This document shows, in pieces, positions 1 through 8,138 of a DNA stretch of 11,449 nucleotides. Numbering within the stretch: the stretch's first letter is position 1; each line of letters begins with the position of its first letter. The notes below the pieces were generated by a model. It saw nothing but the letters and a program-made list of their open reading frames with translations, did no database searches and was not told the DNA's origin. Position numbers and translations under genes: made by a program. The stretch covers positions 1 through 11,449 of the forward strand of contig JAUYAJ010000641.1 of the NCBI GenBank assembly GCA_030693565.1, read 5' to 3'. Source of the stretch: Rubrivivax sp. Its GTDB lineage: Bacteria; Pseudomonadota; Gammaproteobacteria; Burkholderiales; Burkholderiaceae_C.

Positions 1-1
1 G

Positions 2-2605
2 ACCGTCCGGCTGGCGCAGTTGCGGGCGGAAGGCGCGGGCGATGCCGGACCGGTGAGCCCGGCGGTTGCCGCTGTTGCCGCTGCCGGGCAACCGGTGTCG
101 ACCCGTGTCGAGATCACCGGGTCCCGGCTCCGGCGGCTGGACACCGAAGGCGCGCTGCCCATCAATACCTACACGCGCGACGACATCCTGCGCAGCGGGC
201 AGCCGTCGCTGGAGCGTTTTCTGGGCAGCCTGAACGAGGCTTCGATGGCACCCGGCGACGGCGCTTTCGGCAGCTTGAGCGGCCAGGGCTCGGTGCAGCT
301 GCGCGGCCTGCCGGTGGGCTCGACGCTGGTGCTGATCAACGGGCGGCGCGTGCAGGCCGTGGGCTCGTCCACCGCGAACATCTTCAACCTCAACCTGATA
401 CCCCTGGCGGCGGTGGAGCGCATCGAGATCGTGCCCGTGGGCTCGTCGGCGGTGTACGGCGGCGATGCGCTGGCCGGTGTCGTCAACGTGATCCTTAAAA
501 GCTCCCTCGACGGCATGGCGCTCGACCTGCGCGTGGCCTCGGGCCGGGGGTTCGGGGACGGCAGCATCTCGCTGGCCGGCGGCGCCGGCGGCGAACGCGG
601 GAGCTTCGTGCTGCTGGGCAGCTACAGCAAGGCCACGCCGCTGAACGCGAGCGAGCGCGCCTTCTTCCGCGACGCGGACTACCGGCGCTTCGGCGGGCGC
701 GATGCGCGCGTGCGCAACTGCACGCCGGGCACGGTGAGCAGCGCGTCGGGGGCCAACCTGCCGGGGCTGGACGCATCGTTCGCCGGCATTCCCTTCATGG
801 CGCCCGGCCAGCTGCCCGGCATTGCCGGCTTCGCGGCCACCGCGGGCCAGGCCAACCTGTGCAGCGGCGTGGCCAACGGCAACGGCTCGGCCCTGGTGTA
901 CGGCACCGAGCAGCTCGGTGTGCACGCCAGCGCGCAGCACCAGCTGGGGCAGGGCGGGGCGGTCTTCGGCGAGCTGACCTATGTGCAGGACAAGCTGCGC
1001 ACACAGGAGGCCGGGCTGCTGCTGAACAACCTGCTGGTGCCGGCCAGCAACGCCTACAACCCCTTCGGCGTGCCGGTGCGGGTGACGGCGCGGCTGGGCG
1101 GCGAGAACGGCACCGAGGGCATCGAGCGCCAGACGGATTTCGCGCGCCTGCTGCTGGGGCTGCGCGGCGAGATCGCGTCGCGCTGGGACTACGAGGCCTC
1201 GGTCTCGACGACGCGCGACGAGGGCGACCGCCTGCTGTTCAACGGCACGGTGAACACGGCGGCGCGCACCGCGGCGCTGGCCGCGTCGACGGCGGCCGCG
1301 GCGCTCAACCCTTTCACCGCGGGCCGCGCCGCCAGCGACGAGGTGCTGCGCGGCATCTGGACGGACTCGGTGCGGCAGAACGACGGCCGCAAGGACCAGG
1401 CCAGCGCCTTCCTGCGCGGGCCGCTGGTCGACCTGCCCGCCGGCCCGGTGGATGGCATCGCGGGCGTGGAGTGGGCGCGTGACCGCTACGAGGCCGTGGT
1501 GCCCGGCACCGTGGTACGCAACAGCCGCAGGTCCGACGCGGTCTATGGCGAGCTGCGCGTGCCGCTGCTGCGTGCCGGCGAGGCCGGCGCGGCGGGGTGG
1601 AGCCTGGCCGCGGTGACGGTGGCGGGCCGGCGCGACCGCTACAGCGACTTCGGCGCCGCAGGCACATACCAGGCCGGGCTGGAGCTGCGGCCGGCGCGCA
1701 GCATGCTGCTGCGTGCCTCTGCGGCCACTTCGTTCAAGCCGCCCACGCTGCTGCAGACCAGCGTCGACGACCTGGTTCTCCCGCTGGGCACGGTGGGCCT
1801 GCTCGACCCGGCGCGGGGCAACGCGCCCATCGTGTCCGGGGACCTGGTGCGCGCCACCAACCACGACCTGCAGCCCGAGAAGGGCCAGGCGTTTGCCGTG
1901 GGCGCGCTGTGGGAGCCCCAGGCCTCGGGCACGAGGCTGGGCCTGACGGCCTGGCGCGTCAAGATCGACGGGCTGATCGCCTTGCTGGCGCCGCAACTGC
2001 TGCTCGACCACGAGAACCTGTTCGGCGGCTTCGTGAGCCGGGCGCCTTCGGTGGGCGGCCAACCCGGGGCGGTGACGCGCCTGGTCTGGGCCGAGGTCAA
2101 CTTCGGCAGCCTGCAGACGGCCGGCGTCGACCTCGAAGCCGGGCAGTCGTGGCAGGGCGCGGCGGGCCGCTGGACGCTGGGCGCCAGCGCCACGCGGGCC
2201 ACCCGCTACAACGTCGCCATCGCACCCAGCGCGCCCATCGAGCAGCGCCTGGGCAAGCGGTTTGCCAACTACTGGGCTCCGAAGTGGAAGGGCCGGCTGT
2301 CGGCCGGTCTCGACGAGGGCCGGTGGAGCCTGGGCATCACCAGCCGCTACCTGGGCGCCTACCGCGATGCCGGTAGCAGCCAGCGAACGCTGGGTCAGAC
2401 GTGGGTGCACGACCTGAGCGGCCGGCTGGACCTGGGCCGTCTGGGCTTGAGCCTGGGCCCGGCGAAGTCCGCCACGCTGGCGCTGAGCATCGTCAACCTG
2501 ACCGACCGCCAGCCGCAGTTCGTGGAGGCTTCGCCCTTCTTCGACGCGTCGCAGGCCGACTGGCGCGGGCGCTACGCCAGCGTGCGTTTTTCGATGGACT
2601 GGTAG
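2..2605 (+). CDS. TonB-dependent outer-membrane receptor (5' end cut off)
   Basis: Outer-membrane beta-barrel transporter that would import a bound ligand using TonB energy. The reading frame is open from base 2, so the true start and the signal peptide lie left of the window. The codons at 2-37 (TVRLAQLRAEG) resemble the end of an STN signalling domain, which would suggest FecI/FecR-type control, but too little is visible to be sure. The plug domain follows: VEITGSRLRR from 107, then the plug core with LRGLP near 300, LINGRR near 335, and VYGGDALAGVVNVILK near 450-500. The rest is a long barrel rich in alternating beta strands, ending in the aromatic-terminated strand YASVRFSMDW. The stop is TAG at 2603. 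The next gene is a lasso isopeptidase-like hydrolase, so the likely ligand is a lasso peptide; this is inferred only from context. Alternative: a receptor for another siderophore-like or peptide ligand. Confidence 0.93.
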   Translation, partial: TVRLAQLRAEGAGDAGPVSPAVAAVAAAGQPVSTRVEITGSRLRRLDTEGALPINTYTRDDILRSGQPSLERFLGSLNEASMAPGDGAFGSLSGQGSVQLRGLPVGSTLVLINGRRVQAVGSSTANIFNLNLIPLAAVERIEIVPVGSSAVYGGDALAGVVNVILKSSLDGMALDLRVASGRGFGDGSISLAGGAGGERGSFVLLGSYSKATPLNASERAFFRDADYRRFGGRDARVRNCTPGTVSSASGANLPGLDASFAGIPFMAPGQLPGIAGFAATAGQANLCSGVANGNGSALVYGTEQLGVHASAQHQLGQGGAVFGELTYVQDKLRTQEAGLLLNNLLVPASNAYNPFGVPVRVTARLGGENGTEGIERQTDFARLLLGLRGEIASRWDYEASVSTTRDEGDRLLFNGTVNTAARTAALAASTAAAALNPFTAGRAASDEVLRGIWTDSVRQNDGRKDQASAFLRGPLVDLPAGPVDGIAGVEWARDRYEAVVPGTVVRNSRRSDAVYGELRVPLLRAGEAGAAGWSLAAVTVAGRRDRYSDFGAAGTYQAGLELRPARSMLLRASAATSFKPPTLLQTSVDDLVLPLGTVGLLDPARGNAPIVSGDLVRATNHDLQPEKGQAFAVGALWEPQASGTRLGLTAWRVKIDGLIALLAPQLLLDHENLFGGFVSRAPSVGGQPGAVTRLVWAEVNFGSLQTAGVDLEAGQSWQGAAGRWTLGASATRATRYNVAIAPSAPIEQRLGKRFANYWAPKWKGRLSAGLDEGRWSLGITSRYLGAYRDAGSSQRTLGQTWVHDLSGRLDLGRLGLSLGPAKSATLALSIVNLTDRQPQFVEASPFFDASQADWRGRYASVRFSMDW

Positions 2606-2664
2606 CGCCGCGCAGCCGGGCGCTGCCTCACCCCGCCCGCGCTGCCGCGGCGGGATCTGCACCC

Positions 2665-2701
2665 GCCGCCCCCAGGGCGGCCTCCGGTCCCCGCACCGGA
2701 G
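2665..2701 (+). other. Two tandem GC-rich hairpins between receptor and isopeptidase genes
   Basis: The 114-nt gap after the receptor stop holds two adjacent perfect inverted repeats. The first is GCCGCCC / GGGCGGC (2665-2671 with 2675-2681, loop CCA). The second is CTCCGGT / ACCGGAG (2682-2688 with 2695-2701, loop CCCCGC). No T-run follows, so they do not look like a full rho-independent terminator. They end 18 nt before the isopeptidase ATG, just upstream of its AGGA ribosome-binding site at 2707-2710. Possible roles are mRNA processing, stability or partial attenuation, giving different expression of the two genes; this is inference. Confidence 0.4.
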
Positions 2702-2719
2702 CAATCAGGACCGAATTCC

Positions 2720-5146
2720 ATGCCGTCACCAACGACAGGGCACTGCGCTTGCGCAGGGCCCCGAACCTTGTCGCGCCTGTGGCTGCGCCTGGTTCCGCTG
2801 ATCCCACTGGTGCTGTCCGCCTGTGTGGCCGCCGCCGAGCTGCCGACGGGGCCAACCGTCACCGAGGTGGTCGAGTTCACGCGCATCGTGCAGCCGCGCG
2901 ATGCCGACCCGGACCAACTCCAGACCCAGGTGTCGCCCGACGGCAGTCGGCTTTTCATCGTCACGCGCAAGGCCGATACACGCAGCGACAGCAACCGCTA
3001 CCGGATCCTGCTGCTGGACCTGCGGCCGCAGGAGCTGGCCCTGGGCGCGCCGGCCGCGCCGCTGGCGGTGACCGCCTTCGATGCCCGCCAGGACAACGAC
3101 TCGGCCTACCCGGCACTGCAGGACGCACGCTGGGCCGACGCGCGCACCATCGTGTTCCGGGCGCGGCTGGAGGGCATGGTCTTCCAGGTCTACAAGGTGG
3201 ACATCGAGGAGCGGCAGCTACTGCAGCTGACCCACGCACCGCTGGGCGTGGTCTCGTACGCGGTCTCGGGCGACCTGCGCCGCGTGGTGTACACGGCGCC
3301 GCACGCCAACCCGGCGCAGGCCCTCGGAGCCCGCAGCGTCGTCGTCGGCAACCAGTCGTTCTGGAGCGTGAAGTTCGGCCAGCACGACCTGCGCGCGCAG
3401 CAGCGGCGCTACCAGTACTTCGTGGCCGAGAGCGGCTCGCGCCGGCCCGCGCTGGCGCTGGGCCCGCCGTTTGCCGAAGCCAGCGGCTTCGTGCCCGGCG
3501 TCAGCATCTCGCCCGACGGCCGCTGGGCGCTGGTGCCGCGCTACGAGACCGAGCGCCAGCGGGCCTGGGTGCGGCAGTACCCGCTGGTGGCCGAAGCCAT
3601 GGCCAAGTTCGGGCCGGCGCTGACGACGGACCCGCTGGCCTACTTCTCGCGGCCGGGCGGCTACGTGGCGCGGCGCCTGGTGGCCTACCGGCTTGCGGAC
3701 GGTCTCGAACAGACCGTGGTGGACGCGCCCGACGACAGCCTGCCGGCGGCCGGGCAGGCCCGCTCCGACCGCCTGTGGCAGGACCAGGGCCGATCGGTGG
3801 TGGTTGCCGGCACGCACCTGCCGCTGCAGGCTGCGGGTGCACCGGGCGTTTCGCCCGATCGGGCCGCGGGCTCGTACATCGTCGAGTACTGGCCGGACAC
3901 GGGCCACTGGGACGTGATCGCGGCGCTGAACGGCCGCCTGGAGGCGGCGCACCCTGTGCCGGGCGCACAGCCGGGCTTCGTGGCCATCGATGCCGGCCGG
4001 CGGCGCCAGTTCCAGCGCCGCGACGACGGCGTCTGGCAGGAGCTTGCAGCCACGGACGGGGCTGCACGGGCGACGCTGGCCGGCGCGCCGCAGGAGCGCG
4101 GCTGGACGCTGCGCATCGCCGAAGGCCTGAACCTGCCGCCCGACCTGGTGGCCGACGGCCCCGATGGCCGCAGCGTGCGGCTGACCAGCCTGAACCCGCA
4201 GTTCTCCGCGGCCTGGGGCACGATGCGCCGCTACGGCTGGAAGGACGCGCAGGGCCGGGCATGGGAAGGCGGGCTGATGGTGCCGGCCGGATTCGGGCCG
4301 AGCCGGCGCCATGCGCTGGTGATCCAGACCTATGGCTTCTCGCCTTCGCGCTTCTACCTGGACGGCGCCAACGCGCGCGACGGCTTCACCAGCGGCTTCG
4401 CCGGGCGCGCCTTCCTGCGCGAGGGCATGCTCGTGCTGGCGCTGCCGGTGCGCGCCGCCAGCGGCTGGCCGGCCACGGACGCGGCGGCAATAACCGCCTT
4501 CATGGACGGCGTGAGCGGCGCCATCGACGCGCTGGTGGCGGAGGGCCTGGTGGACCGCGAGCGCATCGGCATCATGGGCTGGAGCGCCACGGGCGAGCGG
4601 GTGCTGAACCAAGTGACCTTCTCGAACGCCCCGATCCGCGCTGCCAGCATCCTGGATGGCGATGCCAACACGGTGTTCTCGATGGCGGTGACCTATGGGG
4701 CCAGCGACGGCATCCTCGCGCGCAAGGAGAGGACGAACGAGGGCCCGCCATTCGGGGAATCGCTGGAGCGCTGGGTGCGCAACGACCCCGCGCTGCACAC
4801 CGACTGTGTGAAGGCGGCGCTGCGCATCGAAACCTACGGGCCCTGGGTGCTGAACAACTGGGACATCTATGCCCTGCTCAGGCGCCAGTACAAGGCGGCG
4901 GAGATGGTGGTGATCCCGCGCGGCACGCACGGCCTGCTGACGCCGAGCGAGCGCATGATCTCGCTGCAGGGCAATGTGGACTGGCACCGTTTCTGGCTCC
5001 AGGGCGAGCAGCGCACGCAAGCCTTCCTGTGGGGCGAGACCGAGGCCACGCTGAAGGCGCAGTACGCGCGCTGGGAGCAGATGGCGGAGCTCAAGCGGGT
5101 GGACGACGCGAAGCCCGGGTGTGCGCGCAGGGGAGGGGGGCGGTAG
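2720..5146 (+). CDS. Atxe2-family lasso peptide isopeptidase-like S9 serine hydrolase (putative lipoprotein)
   Basis: Probably cleaves the isopeptide bond of a lasso peptide, turning the threaded ring into a linear peptide. The 808-residue protein has the prolyl-oligopeptidase layout. An N-terminal export signal ends in the lipobox LSAC (Cys35). A beta-propeller-like half follows, with repeats such as VSPDGSRLFIV and ISPDGRWALVP. The C-terminal alpha/beta hydrolase half has the nucleophile elbow GWSATG with Ser622, a probable catalytic Asp715 in NNWDIY, and His737 in PRGTHGL. The Ser and His placements fit S9 enzymes; the Asp is less certain. The ATG at 2720 has AGGA at 2707-2710; a TTG at 2768 would also keep the signal. 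The gene follows a TonB receptor in the same direction, the pairing known from lasso clusters of Asticcacaulis and other proteobacteria. It could instead be a general exported S9 peptidase, because no lasso precursor is visible here. Confidence 0.78.
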   Translation: MPSPTTGHCACAGPRTLSRLWLRLVPLIPLVLSACVAAAELPTGPTVTEVVEFTRIVQPRDADPDQLQTQVSPDGSRLFIVTRKADTRSDSNRYRILLLDLRPQELALGAPAAPLAVTAFDARQDNDSAYPALQDARWADARTIVFRARLEGMVFQVYKVDIEERQLLQLTHAPLGVVSYAVSGDLRRVVYTAPHANPAQALGARSVVVGNQSFWSVKFGQHDLRAQQRRYQYFVAESGSRRPALALGPPFAEASGFVPGVSISPDGRWALVPRYETERQRAWVRQYPLVAEAMAKFGPALTTDPLAYFSRPGGYVARRLVAYRLADGLEQTVVDAPDDSLPAAGQARSDRLWQDQGRSVVVAGTHLPLQAAGAPGVSPDRAAGSYIVEYWPDTGHWDVIAALNGRLEAAHPVPGAQPGFVAIDAGRRRQFQRRDDGVWQELAATDGAARATLAGAPQERGWTLRIAEGLNLPPDLVADGPDGRSVRLTSLNPQFSAAWGTMRRYGWKDAQGRAWEGGLMVPAGFGPSRRHALVIQTYGFSPSRFYLDGANARDGFTSGFAGRAFLREGMLVLALPVRAASGWPATDAAAITAFMDGVSGAIDALVAEGLVDRERIGIMGWSATGERVLNQVTFSNAPIRAASILDGDANTVFSMAVTYGASDGILARKERTNEGPPFGESLERWVRNDPALHTDCVKAALRIETYGPWVLNNWDIYALLRRQYKAAEMVVIPRGTHGLLTPSERMISLQGNVDWHRFWLQGEQRTQAFLWGETEATLKAQYARWEQMAELKRVDDAKPGCARRGGGR

Positions 5147-5720
5147 TGCAGGGTTTTGTCGGGTTTGGGGCCCGGGTTCGGCGGGGGCGTTGCGGTCTGG
5201 GCCTCGGTCAGGGGCCAGCTTTGAGGTTGGCGGGTCAAAGGGCCATCTCGTTCGAACCGGTCAATCGCCGGCAGCGGCATTGGCAACAACCAGTCCCGCC
5301 GAGGCGTGGGGCAGTCAGTGTCTGTTCTCGCAGGCAGTGACCTGGAACTGACGAGCCACAGCGGGCCTTCTCTCAGGAGCCATGGGGTTTGGAAATGCAG
5401 CAGCAGCCGGCGTTCGTCCTCGGTCGGACTACTCACGCACTCGGCCACTTGCAGTCATACGATTGGCCACGAAATCGCCATGCCGATGGCCGGTTTCAAA
5501 GTACAGCCGCCGTAGACCGACAGCCGCTCGAACGCGTCCATTCTCCAACGCATTCGCTGACGGTCCTGCGGCATTGGTCAGCACCCGATCCAGACGCACG
5601 GCCACAACTCGATCGGCTGACCAGGCGCTGCCTTCGCAGAGCCGGCATGCAGCCGGCTGGCCTCGCCCAGAGGCAAGAGTCCACTTCGCGAAGTGCCCAG
5701 CCGGGGCGCCTGCTGCGTGC
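5147..5720. other. 574-nt intergenic stretch without a supported gene
   Basis: This lies between the convergent isopeptidase and flavoprotein genes. All six frames are broken or give proline/arginine-rich or low-complexity translations that look like nothing known. G+C counted over 5341-5580 is about 61%, against roughly 70% or more in neighbouring genes. No promoter-plus-ribosome-binding-site-plus-ORF combination is convincing, and no lasso precursor is seen. The right end (5640-5695) holds several hairpins. It may be degraded DNA or an interspersed intergenic repeat at the border of the lasso-type locus, but nothing here proves that. Confidence 0.6.
5640..5695 (-). terminator. Hairpin cluster downstream of the flavoprotein gene, possible 3' end signal
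   Basis: Starting 26 nt past the flavoprotein stop (minus strand) are three inverted repeats: the 14-nt palindrome CACTTCG/CGAAGTG at 5682-5695, GCCTC/GAGGC at 5660-5674, and AGCCGGC/GCCGGCT at 5640-5658 (loop ATGCA). None is followed by a clear T-run on either strand. They may be 3' mRNA ends or rho-linked structures for the minus-strand operon; a classical intrinsic terminator is not shown. Confidence 0.3.
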
Positions 5721-7094
5721 TCAGGCCGGCTTGAGTTGCTGCAACAGGGTCGGCACCAGTTCGCTCACGGTCGGATGAATGTGCATGGCCCGCGAGATGA
5801 CCGTGTACGGCTGGTCGGCCGCCATGATGTCGAGCAGCGCATGCACAACCTCGTCGCCGTTCATGCCGAGGATGGCTGCACCCAGGATGTGCTGCGTGTC
5901 GGCGTCGACCAGCACCTTCATGAAGCCCTGGGTCTCGCCAGCTTCGCGGGCGCGGCCGACGCGTTGCATGGGCATCTTCGCGCGCAGCACCCGCTTGCCG
6001 CTGGCCAGCGCCTCGGTTTCCGTCATGCCGACGCGGCCGAGCGCCGGGTCGATGAAAAGCGCGTAGCAGGGGATGCGGTCGCTGATGCGGCGCGGGTCGC
6101 CGTCGAACAAGTTCGCCACCACGATCTCGTGGTCGTTCCAGGACGTGTGCGTGAACGCACCGCGTCCGTTGCAGTCGCCCACGGCCCACAAGCCCTCGGC
6201 GCTGGTGCGGCATTGATCGTCGACCTCGATGTAGCCGCGGGCGTCCGTGCGGATGCCGGCCCGTTCAAGGCCCAGGCCGTCCGTGTTGGGCTGGCGGCCG
6301 ACGGCCAGCAGCACATGGCTACCGGTGATGCCCTCGCCATCGCCGCATGCGGCACCGACCACGATGCGCTCGCCCGCGGGCGCGAGCGACAGGCACTCCG
6401 CACCCAGCTCGAAGCGCACGCCTTCGGCCTGCAGGATGTCGCGGATGCCGTCAGACACGTCGGGATCCTCGCGCGGCAACAGGCGCGCGGAACGCTCCAC
6501 CACCGTCACGGCGGCACCCAGCCGGCGCATCAGCTGAGCGAACTCCAGACCGATGTAGCTGCCGCCGACGATCACCAGATGCTCGGGCACCGCGTCCAGT
6601 TCCATCACCGACACGTTGTCCAGCGTCGTCACGGTGTCGATGCCCGGCAGCGCGGGGCGCACCGCGCGCCCACCGACATTGAGGAAGATGCGCGGCGCGC
6701 TCAGGCGGCGCCCGCCCACCTCGAGCGTGGCCGGGCCGACGAAGCAGGCGTCGCCGACGATGACTTCGGTGCCCTTCAAGCCGCGCATCCAGGTTTCCAC
6801 GCCCTCGCGTGACTTCGCGACGATGGCGTCCTTGCGCGCCATCACACGGGCCATGTCCACGCGCAGGTCCGCCACGTCGAAGCCGAACTCGGCCCCGCGC
6901 TGCGCCAGCCGGATGGCGCGCGCGCTGGCCACCAGCGTCTTGGTCGGCACGCAGCCCACATTGACGCAGGTGCCGCCGAAGTGATGCCGCTCGATGACGG
7001 CCGTCTTCAGCCCTTCGCGGCTGCAGCGTGCGGCGATGGCGGGCCCGGCCTGGCCAGCACCGACGATGATGGCGTCGAAGACTTCCGTGTTCAT
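5721..7094 (-). CDS. FAD-dependent pyridine nucleotide-disulfide oxidoreductase, MerA/RclA-like
   Basis: A 457-residue class I flavoprotein disulfide reductase, expected to be a cytoplasmic homodimer moving electrons from NAD(P)H through FAD to a redox cysteine pair. Visible motifs: FAD dinucleotide fold VGAGQAG at 11-17, redox-active GGTCVNVGC with Cys43 and Cys48, NAD(P)H fold VGGSYIG at 176-182, second FAD motif GLWAVGDCN at 301-309, and the C-terminal dimer-interface HPTVSE with His440 and Glu445. Length is normal for the core family. It has no N-terminal heavy-metal domain and no C-terminal cysteine pair, so true mercuric reductase is unlikely. The ATG at 7094 fits homologue starts, though its ribosome-binding site is weak. 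It is the last gene of the presumed operon, 52 nt after the TonB-like gene. The sulfur-protein neighbours suggest a low-molecular-weight disulfide or persulfide substrate; the actual substrate is unknown. Confidence 0.92.
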   Translation of the reverse strand: MNTEVFDAIIVGAGQAGPAIAARCSREGLKTAVIERHHFGGTCVNVGCVPTKTLVASARAIRLAQRGAEFGFDVADLRVDMARVMARKDAIVAKSREGVETWMRGLKGTEVIVGDACFVGPATLEVGGRRLSAPRIFLNVGGRAVRPALPGIDTVTTLDNVSVMELDAVPEHLVIVGGSYIGLEFAQLMRRLGAAVTVVERSARLLPREDPDVSDGIRDILQAEGVRFELGAECLSLAPAGERIVVGAACGDGEGITGSHVLLAVGRQPNTDGLGLERAGIRTDARGYIEVDDQCRTSAEGLWAVGDCNGRGAFTHTSWNDHEIVVANLFDGDPRRISDRIPCYALFIDPALGRVGMTETEALASGKRVLRAKMPMQRVGRAREAGETQGFMKVLVDADTQHILGAAILGMNGDEVVHALLDIMAADQPYTVISRAMHIHPTVSELVPTLLQQLKPA

Positions 7095-7146
7095 GGTCGC
7101 GCTCGCAACAGTGGCTGTGCTCAGCAGTATGACCAGCGCCAGTCGC

Positions 7147-8040
7147 TCAGCGCCCGAGTCTGTTGAAGTCCCACTGCTGCAGCAGCCGCCGATCGCGTGC
7201 GCTTTCGGCCTCGATCGAATCCTGCGGCAGCTGCTTGAGGCAATCCTCCAGCGCCTGGGGATCCGGCTTCTCGATCGGCTGGGCCTGAACCTGCACGCGG
7301 GCCGACTTGCCATCCCAAGCAAACGGGTTGTTGAATGCCGGCGGGTCGGGCAGGCAGTCGTCCTTGTAAAGCGGGGGGCCGTCCGACGCGAACGGCGAGA
7401 ACGAGATGGTCTTCTCGAAGATCAAGGGCTTGCCGGTCGGCGTGGGCGGCCATTGCGGCATGCTGCCGATGGCCTGGCGGGCCAGCCGCTCGGCAACCGG
7501 TGACGTGGACCACAGGGTCTCGAGCCGGGTCAAGCTGCCATCGGGCGCGATCTCGATCCGGAACCGGACCATGCCCTGGTCGGGACCTTCGACCGCGGTT
7601 CCCATCATGCTGCGCACCTGCTGCCCCCAGGTGTGGCGGTAGCCCTTGCTGTTCTTGAGCTTGTACTTGCCGGCAAAGGCCCATTCTTCTGCGGTTGGCG
7701 CGGGCGGCGCAGCCATGGAGGCAGGTTGGCGCGGCGTGACGGTCTCGACCACCGATGCGACTTCCGGCACCGGGATGGCAGGGTGCGGCACGGTGGGGGC
7801 CTGGGCCATGGCGGCAGGAGGCTCGGGCTCTGGGGCGGACTTTTCGGGCTCGGGCGGCCGGAGGACCAGCACCGTGACCTTCTGCTCGCGCGCCGGTGGG
7901 TCCGTCTTGTCCGTGAGCGCGCCGAGGTGCGTGAAGGCCAGCGCAAACACCAGCGCATGCAGGGCCAGGGAGATGGCCAGGCCGACGACGGGTCTGACGC
8001 GGGCGTGGGGCCCGAAAAGGCTGTGTACGGCCAAGCTCAC
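7147..8040 (-). CDS. TonB-like energy transducer with cysteine-containing C-terminal extension
   Basis: An inner-membrane protein of up to 297 residues spanning the periplasm. One N-terminal membrane segment (about residues 17-41) carries SLALH (Ser24, His28), matching the SxxxH pattern of TonB anchors that contact ExbB/ExbD. A Pro/Glu/Ala-rich linker (about 61-118) is followed by a TonB-type C-terminal domain (about 127-215: YRHTWGQQVRSMM, VRFRIEIAPDGSL). About 80 further residues (216-297) have two cysteines, Cys229 and Cys267, which are not part of a normal TonB domain. Start choice: an in-frame stop lies just upstream of GTG 8040. The AGGAG at 8044-8040 overlaps that GTG but sits 5 nt before TTG 8034, so TTG 8034 is the likelier start, two residues shorter. 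No exbB/exbD is present. It could energise a receptor elsewhere or the lasso-type receptor in this window; neither is shown. Confidence 0.85.
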   Translation of the reverse strand: MSLAVHSLFGPHARVRPVVGLAISLALHALVFALAFTHLGALTDKTDPPAREQKVTVLVLRPPEPEKSAPEPEPPAAMAQAPTVPHPAIPVPEVASVVETVTPRQPASMAAPPAPTAEEWAFAGKYKLKNSKGYRHTWGQQVRSMMGTAVEGPDQGMVRFRIEIAPDGSLTRLETLWSTSPVAERLARQAIGSMPQWPPTPTGKPLIFEKTISFSPFASDGPPLYKDDCLPDPPAFNNPFAWDGKSARVQVQAQPIEKPDPQALEDCLKQLPQDSIEAESARDRRLLQQWDFNRLGR

Positions 8041-8138
8041 TCCTGGCGCCGCAGCGGATCAGGCAGAAGCGGGCTGGCGGCCGAACCCAGCGGGGCCTGA
8101 GTCAGAAGGCACAGGGGCTGCGGAGGGCAACTCACCCT

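Noticed and set aside
3218..5020. 600-codon antisense open frame under the isopeptidase gene
   Set aside because: His/Arg/Ala-rich translation with no recognisable domain; a mirror of the biased codon use of the plus-strand gene.
2401..5340. Long plus-strand open frame of 979 codons across the receptor and hydrolase genes
   Set aside because: It is Arg/Ala/Gly/Pro-rich, matches no family, and overlaps two well-supported genes in another frame; it is an effect of high G+C.
5147..5720. A small lasso precursor gene in the gap after the isopeptidase
   Set aside because: Short frames on both strands were read; none has a start with a ribosome-binding site plus a leader and a Gly/Ala-start core with an acidic residue at ring position 7-9.
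5382..6812. 476-codon plus-strand open frame entering the flavoprotein gene from the intergenic stretch
   Set aside because: Most of it is antisense to the flavoprotein coding region, and the part inside the gap has no recognisable motif or ribosome-binding site.
5721..7094. Mercuric reductase (merA)
   Set aside because: The core motifs match the wider disulfide reductase family, but there is no N-terminal metal-binding domain, no C-terminal cysteine pair, and no merT, merP or merR nearby.
7095..7160. Signal-peptide-like reading (LALVILLSTATVASA) directly upstream of and in frame with the flavoprotein ATG
   Set aside because: No ATG, GTG or TTG start precedes it closely, the upstream frame runs into the TonB-like gene, and this cytoplasmic enzyme family starts at the FAD fold just after ATG 7094.
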